Of a stretch of DNA of 64,000 nt, positions 25,696 through 35,040 are shown piece by piece. Position numbers and translations under genes: made by a program. The stretch covers positions 4,033,001-4,097,000 of the forward strand of contig NZ_CP136910.1 of assembly GCF_033100115.1 (NCBI RefSeq), written 5' to 3'. The stretch comes from Anaerocolumna sp. AGMB13020. Lineage in GTDB: Bacteria; Bacillota; Clostridia; Lachnospirales; Lachnospiraceae. The stretch's first letter is position 1. Every line of letters begins with the position of its first letter. Below the pieces are notes generated by a model. The model saw nothing but the letters and a program-made list of their open reading frames with translations. It searched no databases and was not told the DNA's origin.

Positions 25696-27333
25696 ATGAA
25701 ATATAAACTGCAGAGTAAAAATGAATGTGGTTCTAATTATAATAAATATATAATTTGTGAACAAGAATCACTAAAATTAAATAATTTTAATTGGCCAGTT
25801 TTAGTAAATGCGTATAACAGAAAAGTTAGAAACTACCATATTATAAAAAAGAACAGCTTTAAAAAGTCAGAAAAATATTACGATGAAAACAAGTTTAATG
25901 TCGGGATTCTTGGAATATGGAGTGAAAAGAACTATGGTTCTGAGTTAACTTACTATGCACTCTACCAAGTTATAACAAGTATGGGTTTTAAGGTACAAAT
26001 GATAGAAAGACCTCGAGACGCAGAATGGAAACCAAATGAATCTGCTATTTTATTTAAAACTAATCCATATCCAAAATACTCTTTATGCCCTTTATATAAT
26101 ACAAAATATGATATGTTGGATATTAATAATCGATTTGAAACTGTTGTTATAGGGTCTGACCAATTATGGCATAGAGAGTTATATGAATGTTTTGGAAAAA
26201 TATGTTACTTGGACTTTTTGAAAAGCAATATAAAAAAAATATCATATGCGACTTCTTTTGGCAAAGATGAGTGGACTGGTAACGAATATGATAAAAGAGA
26301 AGCTACTTATCATCTGAATAAATTCGATTATATTTCAGTAAGAGAATATAGTGGAGTGAATTTATGTAAAGATAAATTTAATCTCATGGCAGAGAGGGTA
26401 TTAGATCCAGTATTTTTGTGTGAAGAGAATTACTTTTTAGAGTTAGCGAAAAGATCAAAAATGAAAACTCCTTTTGAGTTTATTGGAGTGTATATACTTG
26501 ATAATTCAGAACTAAAGCAAGAGATTATTAATTATATAAGTATAAAGTTAAAAATAGAACACAATATAATTTCTGATGCGTTAAAAGAAAATATTACAAA
26601 TGAGTGGGATAATAATATTATTAAAAATGCATATACTGAAGACTGGCTTAAGAATATTATCACATCTAAATATGTTATAACAGATTCTTTTCATGGTATG
26701 TGTTTTGCAATTATATTTAAGAAACAATTTATAGTTATTGAAAATGAAAAAAGGGGAAGTGCTCGATTTGTAGACTTATTAACTATGTTAGGTCTTAAAG
26801 AAAGATTGGTTAATAGTATGCATAATGTAGAACGATTGCTTACAAATAATATCGATTATAATAAAGTTGATGAAATATTACATAACGAAATTAATAAGTC
26901 GTATAATTGGTTAAAGACAGCACTTGTCGAAAGAAAAAAAGTTAGTTATACTGTGGATGATAATATGTTGAGTAATATTACTGACCATGCAAAAAAGTAT
27001 AATTTGCATAATTATTACTTACAAAATTCATTGGTACGACATGAAGAATCTTTAATAAAGCATGAAGAAGTAGTAAATCGGCATGAAGAAGCATTAATAA
27101 AGCATGAAGAAGTAGTAAATCGGCATGAAGAAGCATTAATTAAACATGAAAAAGTAGTGAATAAGCATGAAATTTCAATAAATCGGCATGAAGAAGTTGT
27201 TAATAATCTTATTAATCAACAAATTATTCAAGAAAAGATAATTGATGAAATGACTAAGCAAATTATTCATTTAAATAATAGAATAAATGAAGGTGGAATT
27301 AGGAATAAGATTAAGAAATTATTTAAACATTAA
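25696..27333 (+). CDS. Polysaccharide pyruvyl transferase-family protein with C-terminal heptad coiled coil
   Basis: The 545-residue protein has about 65 unassigned N-terminal residues. A pyruvyl transferase domain spans about 67-420 (FNVGILGIWSEKNYGSELTYYAL, VVIGSDQLWHRE, KISYATSFGKDEW, VITDSFHGMCFAIIF). A coiled-coil tail follows: eight exact-phase heptads beginning His-Glu at residues 449-504, then about 40 residues ending in a basic segment. It is the last gene of the polysaccharide locus. The domain would add or recognise a ketal pyruvate on a surface sugar; the coiled coil probably oligomerises it. The near-identical DNA of the heptads makes copy number prone to change. Confidence 0.78.
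   Translation: MKYKLQSKNECGSNYNKYIICEQESLKLNNFNWPVLVNAYNRKVRNYHIIKKNSFKKSEKYYDENKFNVGILGIWSEKNYGSELTYYALYQVITSMGFKVQMIERPRDAEWKPNESAILFKTNPYPKYSLCPLYNTKYDMLDINNRFETVVIGSDQLWHRELYECFGKICYLDFLKSNIKKISYATSFGKDEWTGNEYDKREATYHLNKFDYISVREYSGVNLCKDKFNLMAERVLDPVFLCEENYFLELAKRSKMKTPFEFIGVYILDNSELKQEIINYISIKLKIEHNIISDALKENITNEWDNNIIKNAYTEDWLKNIITSKYVITDSFHGMCFAIIFKKQFIVIENEKRGSARFVDLLTMLGLKERLVNSMHNVERLLTNNIDYNKVDEILHNEINKSYNWLKTALVERKKVSYTVDDNMLSNITDHAKKYNLHNYYLQNSLVRHEESLIKHEEVVNRHEEALIKHEEVVNRHEEALIKHEKVVNKHEISINRHEEVVNNLINQQIIQEKIIDEMTKQIIHLNNRINEGGIRNKIKKLFKH
27040..27207 (+). repeat. Eight in-frame 21-bp repeats coding His-Glu heptads
   Basis: Each unit starts CATGAA and codes HEE-(A/V/S)-x-x-(K/R). 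Alternating 'ALIK' and 'VVNR' versions make a 42-bp higher-order repeat that is nearly identical between 27061 and 27144. Confidence 0.9.
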
Positions 27334-27390
27334 AACCCAAGATTTATGCTGAAAATTAGCAGATTAAAGTAATTATTACTAAGAGGTTAA

Positions 27391-27427
27391 GTGAGGTAGC
27401 TTCAAATGATTTTTGAAGCTACCTCAC
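27391..27427. terminator. Hairpin between convergent genes
   Basis: A perfect 15-bp stem (27391-27405 with 27413-27427) has a 7-base loop between the polysaccharide locus and the reverse GH74 gene. It has no clear T run on either side, but its stability and position suit a bidirectional terminator. Confidence 0.6.
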
Positions 27428-27460
27428 TCCATTTAGGCTATCAAAGTGAAAAGGTACGCT

Positions 27461-30400
27461 CTACGGCTCCACCCCCCAAACCAAACTACCATCCAAGTAA
27501 GCCGTAACCTTACTCCAATCCCCATAACTCGTACCACTGGAATTAAAGGAATAGTCATTACTCTGTGTATAATTACTCCAATCACTCTTAGAAAATCTAG
27601 TCTGAACAAACGCACTGGACCCAGCCGCAAGACTTCCGGCACCACTGGAAAAGCTTATCTCAAGATAACAATCCGCTGTAGTTTTAACAGTAGCCATATC
27701 CACAAAAGCGCCTGTCACATTAGCAGAACCAACAGATGACCAGTCACACCAGAAGCTTTGTGCAGCTGCTCCGTCATCAGTGAAATAGTATCTTAATTTT
27801 ACAGATGCCAGATTAATAGCACTGCTGCCGCTGTTTGTCAGCTTGAGTTGGGGTGATATGCTCTGTGTACTGGCAGTAAGTCCATTATTATACATCTGAA
27901 CTGTCAATCCGCTGCTGCCGCTATTTGTCGTATCTGAAATCACAATACTAAGAACCGGATCAGTACCGGCACTAAAATCAAAAGTCAAACTGGTAGTTCC
28001 AACTGACCTTCCTGCCAGATAAGCCTTCTTAATCACAACCGTATTACCGGATACCGTATAATCAGTTCCAGCTGTTAGTACAGTTGTACCATTTTTAATA
28101 GCATTCAAAGTAATCCCATTAGGAGTAATTGTAACAGTTACATCCGCCTGCTTCGTTGTATTCTTATCAAATGTAGCTGTTACAGGTGAAATACTAGCAG
28201 AATTTGTAGGAGTAGGCGTTGGAGTAGTTGTAGGGGTAGGTGTAACTGTAACCGTCGGAGTAGGTGTAGTAGTGGGAGTAGGCGTTGTGGTCGGTGTCGG
28301 TGTAACAGTAGGAGTTACATTGGTATCACCATATACAATACCTCTTCCATTGGTTCCCACATAAACTCGTCCGAAGATTCTCGGATCACCGGTAATGCAC
28401 ATATTAATTCTACCATATTGGTGATTATCATCATTAATCCTTACCCAGCTGGCTCCCACATCCGTTGAACGGTAAATACCACGTACTCCGTCAATCTCTG
28501 CGGTGATATAAAGTGCCATGTAGTTTGCACCGGGTGCTGCTTTACCAAAGCCGACTACATCTGCTTCGTCTACACTGCTTATCCTTGTAAAGGTAGCACC
28601 GGAGTCTGTGGAATGCCATAAACCATACTCATAACCTTCACTGCCGCCGGCAAGCCAGATATCACCTTCAATACCAGGCATAGCCTTAAAGTTAACAGGT
28701 GTTGTTTCGGGAGAAGGACTGGAGGAGGGATCAGGGAGTCCGGTTGCTGTAAGTGTAAAACTGGCACCTTTATTGGTACTAACATAAAAGTTTCCGCCAG
28801 AATAACCATAGAACTTGTTGGGATTTACACGGTCTGAACCAACAAAAGCATTTACAGGGAGGCCGGTGCAGGCTGTCCAGGAGCTTCCGGAAGTGGTGGA
28901 ATAGGAAGGGGTCTTACCGGCAGGCGCCCATACTATGGTATTGCCGTCAGCGGACATGGCTACCTTTCCACCTTCTGTTTTATCGCCGCTGTTTGAGGAC
29001 CAGCTGTTGGTTCCAGCACTCCAGTTATAACCACTATCGTAAGAGATACCAATTCTGGGATTGGTTCCCTCATCTGTATTACCAACCCGCACAAATTTCG
29101 TTGGATTCAGTTCTGCATAATCCATGCTTGTAGTCGTAGCGAAATTCGGTGTGGTCATCATCAGGGAGGGTATCTTTGTCAGATCATCGTGTACGAAACC
29201 GGTAACGTCACCTATACCACTGACCAGGTGAGCTTTGCCGCTGTTAGGGCTAATCAGGGAAAGAACGGCGGTCTGTTCGATTCCAAGGGATTTTACAGTG
29301 ATCTTTACTTTACCACCGGAATCGATTGCTGTTAGATTATCAGCACCATATACCGTAGCTCCGGTTCCATACATCATTCGGTCAGAATTAAAAGGATCGA
29401 TAGCAATATTTCCCATCATCCAGCCAAGCTTTGGAATGGCATCCGGTGGAATTGGCTGCTTGCCAAAGGTCAGCCAGGGAGACACTGAAATATCCTGGGT
29501 ATAACGAAGCGTACGATCTGGATATCCATTCCAATCCCAGAACCTTGTCCAGGTACTGCCGCCATCTGTAGAACGGAAAATGTTGGCATCCGGCCACCAG
29601 CTATTCAATGTCGTTACTATAAGTGTATCGGGATCCTGTGCATCCACAGATAATCCGCCATAGCCATAGTAGTTATCCTCGCTTGACGAAGGAACGGGAC
29701 TTATCTTACTCCAAACAGAAGTATTGGTATTGTATTTCCATACATCACCTTTTGTGCCATCATAAGGACCTACACCGTTACTGTATGGAATATAGAGCAT
29801 TCCGTCGGAGGAAAGGACACCGTGATGAGGAAAATAACCATCTTTGGGTTGTCCGGCTACGGCACTCCAGGTCTGACCACCGTTAGTGGTATAAAATACC
29901 GTATTTTTCGCAGCCTCACCGCTTTTTGCCTTATTTGCAACACCTACGTAAATGGTCTTGCAAGGGGATCCGGCAGTGCTGGAGCGTGGGTCAAAGGTTA
30001 CCCATACTACACCGGTAAGTGTATTGTCATAATAAGTAGGATCAAGATCTGTGGGAGCAAAGTTACCTACTTCTGTAAAGGTGGTGACTTGGCTCCAGGT
30101 AACACCATAATCTATACTTTTCCATAAGCCGTTCCCGCTTCTGGTGCCCATGTAAAGGACATTGTTGCTGTTAGGGTCAACAACAAGACGTTCGCCCATG
30201 GAACGACCCATCATATTGGCACCAACCTTAAAGGGAAGGTTCGTTACCTGCCAGGTATCACCTTTATCGGTGGAACGTAGAATTGCTCCGTTATAGATTG
30301 TCCAATTGTTGGTATAGGTACCTGCTGCTATGTATACACGGTTGGTATCTACAGGGTCCACAGCCAGACTGTCGCAACCTAAGTTGTTCCAGTCATCAAA

Positions 30401-30682
30401 GCCGATGGTATCCGTTAAGGGAATCCATCTTTGCGTTGTTGGATTCCAGCGGTATGCACCACCCATGTCTGTTCTTGCATAAATGAGATCTTTTTCTCCG
30501 GGATTGAAAATTACATTATCTACATAACCGCCTCCGCCAATCTGAACGTTTTGCCAGGTGTAGGCTTCGCTTGCAACCTTCGCAGATGCCACTGACGGAA
30601 GTAACAGGGAGGCAGCAGTGGTAATTACCATAGCAGCAGCTGTTATTGCGCTTATAGCAATTTTGAATTTCTTTTTCATCAT
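27461..30682 (-). CDS. Secreted GH74 xyloglucanase with X2 and CBM3 modules
   Basis: The 1073-residue exoenzyme has a signal peptide (about 1-34, cleavage after VASA). A GH74 catalytic domain spans about 40-785, two tandem seven-bladed propellers with many 'STDGG.TW' blade turns. A Thr-Pro linker (786-826), a CBM_X2 module (about 827-910) and a CBM3 cellulose-binding module (about 920-1073) follow. RTDMGGAYRW places an Asp at 72, and GIGDVTGF an Asp near 492, matching the two catalytic acids of clostridial Xgh74. It hydrolyses beta-1,4 bonds of xyloglucan while held on cellulose. There is no dockerin, so it is a free enzyme. The start has ATGATG with AGAGGG upstream. A gene for xyloglucan use fits the neighbouring sugar importers. 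Confidence 0.93.
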   Translation of the reverse strand: MMKKKFKIAISAITAAAMVITTAASLLLPSVASAKVASEAYTWQNVQIGGGGYVDNVIFNPGEKDLIYARTDMGGAYRWNPTTQRWIPLTDTIGFDDWNNLGCDSLAVDPVDTNRVYIAAGTYTNNWTIYNGAILRSTDKGDTWQVTNLPFKVGANMMGRSMGERLVVDPNSNNVLYMGTRSGNGLWKSIDYGVTWSQVTTFTEVGNFAPTDLDPTYYDNTLTGVVWVTFDPRSSTAGSPCKTIYVGVANKAKSGEAAKNTVFYTTNGGQTWSAVAGQPKDGYFPHHGVLSSDGMLYIPYSNGVGPYDGTKGDVWKYNTNTSVWSKISPVPSSSEDNYYGYGGLSVDAQDPDTLIVTTLNSWWPDANIFRSTDGGSTWTRFWDWNGYPDRTLRYTQDISVSPWLTFGKQPIPPDAIPKLGWMMGNIAIDPFNSDRMMYGTGATVYGADNLTAIDSGGKVKITVKSLGIEQTAVLSLISPNSGKAHLVSGIGDVTGFVHDDLTKIPSLMMTTPNFATTTSMDYAELNPTKFVRVGNTDEGTNPRIGISYDSGYNWSAGTNSWSSNSGDKTEGGKVAMSADGNTIVWAPAGKTPSYSTTSGSSWTACTGLPVNAFVGSDRVNPNKFYGYSGGNFYVSTNKGASFTLTATGLPDPSSSPSPETTPVNFKAMPGIEGDIWLAGGSEGYEYGLWHSTDSGATFTRISSVDEADVVGFGKAAPGANYMALYITAEIDGVRGIYRSTDVGASWVRINDDNHQYGRINMCITGDPRIFGRVYVGTNGRGIVYGDTNVTPTVTPTPTTTPTPTTTPTPTVTVTPTPTTTPTPTPTNSASISPVTATFDKNTTKQADVTVTITPNGITLNAIKNGTTVLTAGTDYTVSGNTVVIKKAYLAGRSVGTTSLTFDFSAGTDPVLSIVISDTTNSGSSGLTVQMYNNGLTASTQSISPQLKLTNSGSSAINLASVKLRYYFTDDGAAAQSFWCDWSSVGSANVTGAFVDMATVKTTADCYLEISFSSGAGSLAAGSSAFVQTRFSKSDWSNYTQSNDYSFNSSGTSYGDWSKVTAYLDGSLVWGVEP

Positions 30683-31226
30683 TTACCCTCTTTTCTGAAC
30701 TGCCAATTAGTATTGGCTATTCCTTAATTAGTTGTACGAAAGAAGTCTTTCTTTCGTACTATACCCTCCACATTTTTTGTATAATGGCTACATCCTTTAA
30801 GTATGAAATACCTTCGTTTCCTCCTTTCCGTGCATCAAAATAGTATTACTTCTATATAAGTGGGCGTGCCATTATGCACAGTAATAAATGCTCACAATTG
30901 ATAGCATAAAAACGTATGGAAAATACTTATGCGAGCTGTTTATCTAATTAATTTGCGTAAGTGATCGTGAGATTACTTTAATACAATTGTGTTATAATAC
31001 TAGCCGGGATATGAAGCAGGTTATTGAAAACTCCGGGTAAATTAGTAATCCTTCGGAGCTTATGCCAATTAAAAGAATCAGGAATGTGACAAGTAGTCAA
31101 GAAGTGTTAAATATTTACAAAATATAATTTTATACTACATAAATTTGTGACTTTTGTCAATGATGATGTTTCACAATCTCACATCATAATAATAGTATAT
31201 TTTAACAAAATATTAATCTACATTAA
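30683..31226. other. Intergenic leader region of the GH74 gene
   Basis: No gene is seen. Two inverted repeats lie in the GH74 leader: GCCAAT-TAGT-ATTGGC at 30702-30717 and a perfect 11-bp repeat with 4-base spacer at 30734-30759 (GTACGAAAGAA and its complement). Neither is followed by a T run, so they look like operators or leader hairpins. A forward extended -10 TGTTATAAT lies at 30990-30998. ATGATGT and ACATCAT at 31163-31187 form a further small repeat. Confidence 0.45.
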
Positions 31227-31255
31227 TTGACTTTTGGCAAAAAGAATATTAAGAT
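31227..31255 (+). promoter_or_regulatory. Putative promoter of the membrane/VWA gene pair
   Basis: TTGACT at 31227-31232 and TAAGAT at 31250-31255 are 17 bases apart, 150 bases before the ATG at 31408. Its position inside the longer open frame argues against an upstream start at 31234. Confidence 0.4.
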
Positions 31256-31407
31256 TATTAAAAGCCAAAAGATTCCATGCCGGCTGTTATCCTAATTTGT
31301 TGCAGCACCACTTCTTAAGGCAGATTCAGTATGTAATGGAAGCTAATGTGGAAATAAAAGTATTTTCCACTTCTTATTTACGCACCAAGGCGCGAATGGA
31401 GATTAAC

Positions 31408-32133
31408 ATGAAAAATAAAAGGAATCTTACCCTGTACGGATTGGTAATTCTTGCAGGTGTATTAACAATACCAATAGCTTTTATCATCCTAAAGAACTTA
31501 TCGAACAGCTCAAATGTATTCAAAGCCCTTTTTATAACAGCTGTCTTTGTAGTATTGGCAGCTGCTATAATGCTGATTTACCGACTGGTTTTTGATGTGC
31601 CCATTGACGTGATTACACAGGATAAGGAAGTAACAAAGCTTGGCAGGAAGAAATATTGGTTTGCGGCATACATCCGTAAGCAGAGATTTTCCAGCAGCTA
31701 TATGAAACGGCTTTATCGCAGCATTAATAAAAATATTGAGCAGATTGAAAGCTTTTACAGGCGAAAGGATGTTTTCTCCTCCCTTTTAGAAGAACTGCAG
31801 GGGGAACAGAGTGGTGCCATTGCGGATATGGCTGCATTGGTGGAAAATTCTCTGGATTTTAATACAGATAAAATTATTGACCGAATTAAAATATTCGATG
31901 ATAAATTACAGGTTTTCCTGGTAGAACAGAACTTAGAATATATAGAAGAATATATTAATAAAAATGACCAGGTTCTGATGGAGTTTGAAAAATTAATTAC
32001 AGAAGTCTCCGGTATGAGTGGGTCTGAAAGTGAAGTTGATATCAGTAAACTTACAGATATCATTACGGCTATGCAGAATTTACGTAGAAATGAAGACAGC
32101 CAGCTTGAGGATTTAAAGAAAAAGTACCAGTAA
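31408..32133 (+). CDS. Unrecognised two-helix membrane protein with coiled-coil domain
   Basis: The 241-residue protein has two membrane helices close together (about 7-27 and 36-57) and a long charged cytoplasmic part rich in Ile/Leu heptads, predicted helical. No known domain is recognised. The ATG at 31408 follows TGGAGA; the frame is open 58 codons further up, but that part overlaps a promoter and has no ribosome-binding site. It lies 113 bases before the membrane-anchored VWA gene, suggesting a joint envelope function, which is inference. Confidence 0.6.
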   Translation: MKNKRNLTLYGLVILAGVLTIPIAFIILKNLSNSSNVFKALFITAVFVVLAAAIMLIYRLVFDVPIDVITQDKEVTKLGRKKYWFAAYIRKQRFSSSYMKRLYRSINKNIEQIESFYRRKDVFSSLLEELQGEQSGAIADMAALVENSLDFNTDKIIDRIKIFDDKLQVFLVEQNLEYIEEYINKNDQVLMEFEKLITEVSGMSGSESEVDISKLTDIITAMQNLRRNEDSQLEDLKKKYQ

Positions 32134-32246
32134 GTCCGATAATTACAGGTGTTTATAGAGACACAGCTTAGAGTTAGAGTGAAAGAGAAGTCCGTTTACT
32201 CCAGCTGATTTTGTAGGCGTACAAAGTGCGCAGATAGGAGCCAAAG

Positions 32247-33950
32247 ATGGAAAATAATCAAAAAGTATTCAAATTTATTTTAGGCATTGCTCTTGTTTTT
32301 GTCATAGTTCTGGTGATAGTTGGAGCACTTAGCGGAAACAGCAAGAAGGAAGAGAAGAGTGACAGTGCGTTTAAAACCTATTCAGAGAAGGACTTAACTG
32401 CTAAGCTTGATTACCTGACTCAAAGTATTAATGTCACTACCTCCACTCCAAGAAAAGCTTCAGTGGAACTTACACCACCCAGTTTATATGACGAATTGCC
32501 GGAAATTGATAAATATCCCTTAACCGTAACCGGGACAGGAGATATCGATATTGAGATCTTCTCCAGTCCGGAAAAGGCAGGAGCTGACAAAGACGGCTGG
32601 CTGATCGAAACAGCTGAGGATTTTAATAAAGAAAACATCAAGATAGATGGAAAGACAATATCGGTATCTGTCAGAAATGTATCCTCCGGCCAGGGAGCAG
32701 ATTATATTATCTCCGGTAAGTATCTTCCGGAGGCTTATACACCTTCTTCCAAGCTATGGGGAGAACTCGTAGCCTCACAGGGCGGGAAAGTTGAGGTTGC
32801 TGCAGACAGGCTGCTTGGCAATGTAGCCGGAATACTAATCAGCAAAGACGCCAAAGCCAGACTGGAGCAAACCTACGGGAAAGCAGATTTTAGTACTGTT
32901 GTAAAAGCGGTAGTGGATAACAACCTGATCATGGGTTATACCAATCCTCTGGCAAGTGCTACAGGCCTTAATTTCTTATTAAGCACCCTGCACAATTTTG
33001 ATTCCAATGATATGTTAAGCAATACAGCCAAAGAAGGATTTACGAAGTTTCAGAATAATATACCGTATGTAGCGTATACCACCATGCAGATGCGAGACAG
33101 TGCTTCCTCCGGTAAGCTGGAGGGTATGATCATGGAATATCAGACCTATATCAATGACAAAGAGCTATCCAAATTTGAATTTATTCCCTTTGGTATAAGA
33201 CATGATAATCCACTTTATGCAGTAGGTAAGCTTTCTGATGGTAAAAAAGCCGCTATAAAGGAATTTGTAAAATATGCAACAGGAAGTAAAGCCCAGAAAT
33301 TAGCGGCAGAATATGGTTTTAATGGAAACAATGAGTATGCCGGAGAGTCTTATGATACTACCGGAAGAGGTATTCTGGAAGCGCAGAAGCTTTGGAAAGA
33401 GAACAAAGACGGTGGAAAGGATATTATTGCCGTATTTGTAGCCGACACCAGCGGCAGTATGGACGGTGATCCTCTCTTACAGCTTAAGAAGAGTCTGATT
33501 AACGGAGCGGAGTATATTAAGGACAATAACAGCATAGGTCTTGTAAGCTATAGCTCTGATGTAGTGGTAGAAGTTCCTATCGCAAAGTTTGATTTAAATC
33601 AGCGAGCATATTTTCAGGGAGCGGTAGAGGACTTACAGGCAACAGGAGGAACTGCTTCCTATGATGGTATAACCGTTGGTGTCAATATGCTGCTGGAGGC
33701 AAAGAAAAGTAATCCAAATGCCAAGCTCATGCTGTTTCTTTTAAGTGATGGAGCCACCAATGAAGGAAACTCACTTGATTATGTATCTCCGGTAATTAAA
33801 GAATCCGGAATTCCCATCTATACCATAGGTTACAACGCTGACATTGAAGCTCTTAAAACAATTTCTGATATAAATGAAGCTTCCAGTATCAATGCGGATT
33901 CAGATGATGTTATCTATAAGATTAAAAGTTTGTTCAATGCACAGATGTAG
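32247..33950 (+). CDS. Membrane-anchored VWA-domain protein with solute-binding-like region
   Basis: The 567-residue protein has an N-terminal membrane helix (about 9-30) without a lipobox. A middle region (about 75-375) resembles a periplasmic solute-binding fold ('GELVASQGGKVEVAADRLLGN', 'FVKYATGSKAQKLAAEYGF'). A von Willebrand A domain spans about 392-565 with an intact MIDAS: DTSGSM (Asp400), a Thr in the ATGGTAS loop and LSDGAT (Asp501). Such proteins bind divalent metal and partner proteins outside the membrane. The ATG follows TAGGAG. It pairs with the membrane protein at 31408. The binding-protein/VWA chimera suggests a sensor or scaffold, but its role is unknown. Confidence 0.78.
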   Translation: MENNQKVFKFILGIALVFVIVLVIVGALSGNSKKEEKSDSAFKTYSEKDLTAKLDYLTQSINVTTSTPRKASVELTPPSLYDELPEIDKYPLTVTGTGDIDIEIFSSPEKAGADKDGWLIETAEDFNKENIKIDGKTISVSVRNVSSGQGADYIISGKYLPEAYTPSSKLWGELVASQGGKVEVAADRLLGNVAGILISKDAKARLEQTYGKADFSTVVKAVVDNNLIMGYTNPLASATGLNFLLSTLHNFDSNDMLSNTAKEGFTKFQNNIPYVAYTTMQMRDSASSGKLEGMIMEYQTYINDKELSKFEFIPFGIRHDNPLYAVGKLSDGKKAAIKEFVKYATGSKAQKLAAEYGFNGNNEYAGESYDTTGRGILEAQKLWKENKDGGKDIIAVFVADTSGSMDGDPLLQLKKSLINGAEYIKDNNSIGLVSYSSDVVVEVPIAKFDLNQRAYFQGAVEDLQATGGTASYDGITVGVNMLLEAKKSNPNAKLMLFLLSDGATNEGNSLDYVSPVIKESGIPIYTIGYNADIEALKTISDINEASSINADSDDVIYKIKSLFNAQM

Positions 33951-34172
33951 ATGAAAACAGATGACGTTAGAAAGTAGATAATGTAAGTAAGCAGATAAAG
34001 TTTTCGTAAAGCTGGTTATATATTGAAGCTTAGAACAATAAAAAAGATTCATGAGGCCATTAATTATTTGACTCCGCAGGCTGCTCATGAGGTTGTCTAA
34101 GCGGCATCAAAAGTTAACTTCTTGTTTACGTTATTTACACAAGTCCAATATACTTGGAATATATGGTATATG

Positions 34173-34213
34173 AAAGCCGGTTGCACTTGTTAAGAGAAGC
34201 AGCCGGCTTTTTG
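34173..34213 (+). terminator. Terminator after the VWA gene
   Basis: AAAGCCGGTTGC (34173-34184) pairs with 34199-34210 with one G-U, followed by TTTTT overlapping the arm end. An A run before it lets it also serve the reverse gene ending at 34223. Confidence 0.8.
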
Positions 34214-34222
34214 AAAATTATT

Positions 34223-34918
34223 TTATCGGGGTATTAGGTGACTTTGTTTTAATACTTCAATGATAGTCTCATTTTCATCAGACAGCCTTTTGATATCCTT
34301 TCGGACATTAGATTCTGACATACGTACTCGAAGTTCAAGACTCTCAATCTTGTCGCTGTGCATGTCGAGTTTATAATTTACAATATCCATCTCTTTTCTT
34401 AAGGAACCTACGTCCTCTTTCAAAACAGAAACATCTTCTTTCAAGCCAGAAACATCTTCTTTCAAGCCAGAAACATCTTCTTTCAAGCCAGAAACATCTT
34501 CTTTCAAGCCAGAAACATCTTCTTTCAAGCCAGAAACATCTTCTTTCAAGCCAGAAACATCTTCTTTCAAGCCAGAAACATCTTCTTTCAAGCCAGAAAC
34601 ATCATCCTTCAAAGCGGAAACGTCTTCTTTCAAGCCAGAAACATCATCCTTCAAAGCGGAAACGTCTTCTTTCAAGCCAGAAACATCATCCTTCAAAGCG
34701 GAAACGTCTTCTTTCAAGCCAGAAACATCATCCTTCAAAGCGGAAACGTCTTCTTTCAAGCCAGAAACATCATCCTTCAAAGCGGAAACGTCTTCTTTTA
34801 AGCCAGAAAAATCTTCTTTCAAAGAAAAAACGTCTTCTTTTAAAGAAGAAACATCATCTTTTGTGCTTCTGACATCTTGCATTATCTGAGTTAACATACT
34901 CTTTAATTCTGCTTCCAT
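34223..34918 (-). CDS. Coiled-coil protein built of 22 heptads
   Basis: The 231-residue protein is almost wholly helical. Residues 22-175 are 22 consecutive heptads of the type D-V-S-x-L-K-(E/D), five of them in 14-residue pairs (DVSALKD DVSGLKE), then seven identical DVSGLKE. Residues 176-231 are a non-repetitive helical tail with another likely coiled coil. There is no signal peptide or membrane helix, so it is cytosolic. The start is ATG 34918 with a perfect AAAGGAGGT 9 bases upstream; an ATG at 34957 precedes the site and is rejected. It looks like a small rod or spacer protein of unknown function. Confidence 0.75.
   Translation of the reverse strand: MEAELKSMLTQIMQDVRSTKDDVSSLKEDVFSLKEDFSGLKEDVSALKDDVSGLKEDVSALKDDVSGLKEDVSALKDDVSGLKEDVSALKDDVSGLKEDVSALKDDVSGLKEDVSGLKEDVSGLKEDVSGLKEDVSGLKEDVSGLKEDVSGLKEDVSGLKEDVSVLKEDVGSLRKEMDIVNYKLDMHSDKIESLELRVRMSESNVRKDIKRLSDENETIIEVLKQSHLIPR
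34394..34855 (-). repeat. 21-bp tandem repeats (22 heptad codon units)
   Basis: The core 34436-34792 is nearly perfect at DNA level: seven copies of a 21-bp unit followed (on the plus strand) by five copies of a 42-bp unit. All lengths are multiples of 3, so gain or loss of units keeps the frame. Confidence 0.93.
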
Positions 34919-35040
34919 TTTATCACTACCTCCTTTCGTAAATATTGTATCATACAAGCCTGAAGAGATGCAAAAGAATTATTCTTAAGAATCTCACTTA
35001 ATTATTTTTCATAAAAACATCGACGGCAAGCAGAATAAAA

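Noticed and set aside
27461..30682. Several open frames on the plus strand opposite the GH74 gene
   Set aside because: They are shadows of a long, clearly coding reverse frame with signal peptide and known modules; none has a ribosome-binding site or family match.
31234..31407. N-terminal extension of the membrane-protein gene from a TTG
   Set aside because: It overlaps a TTGACT-17-TAAGAT promoter, lacks a ribosome-binding site, and ATG 31408 has one.
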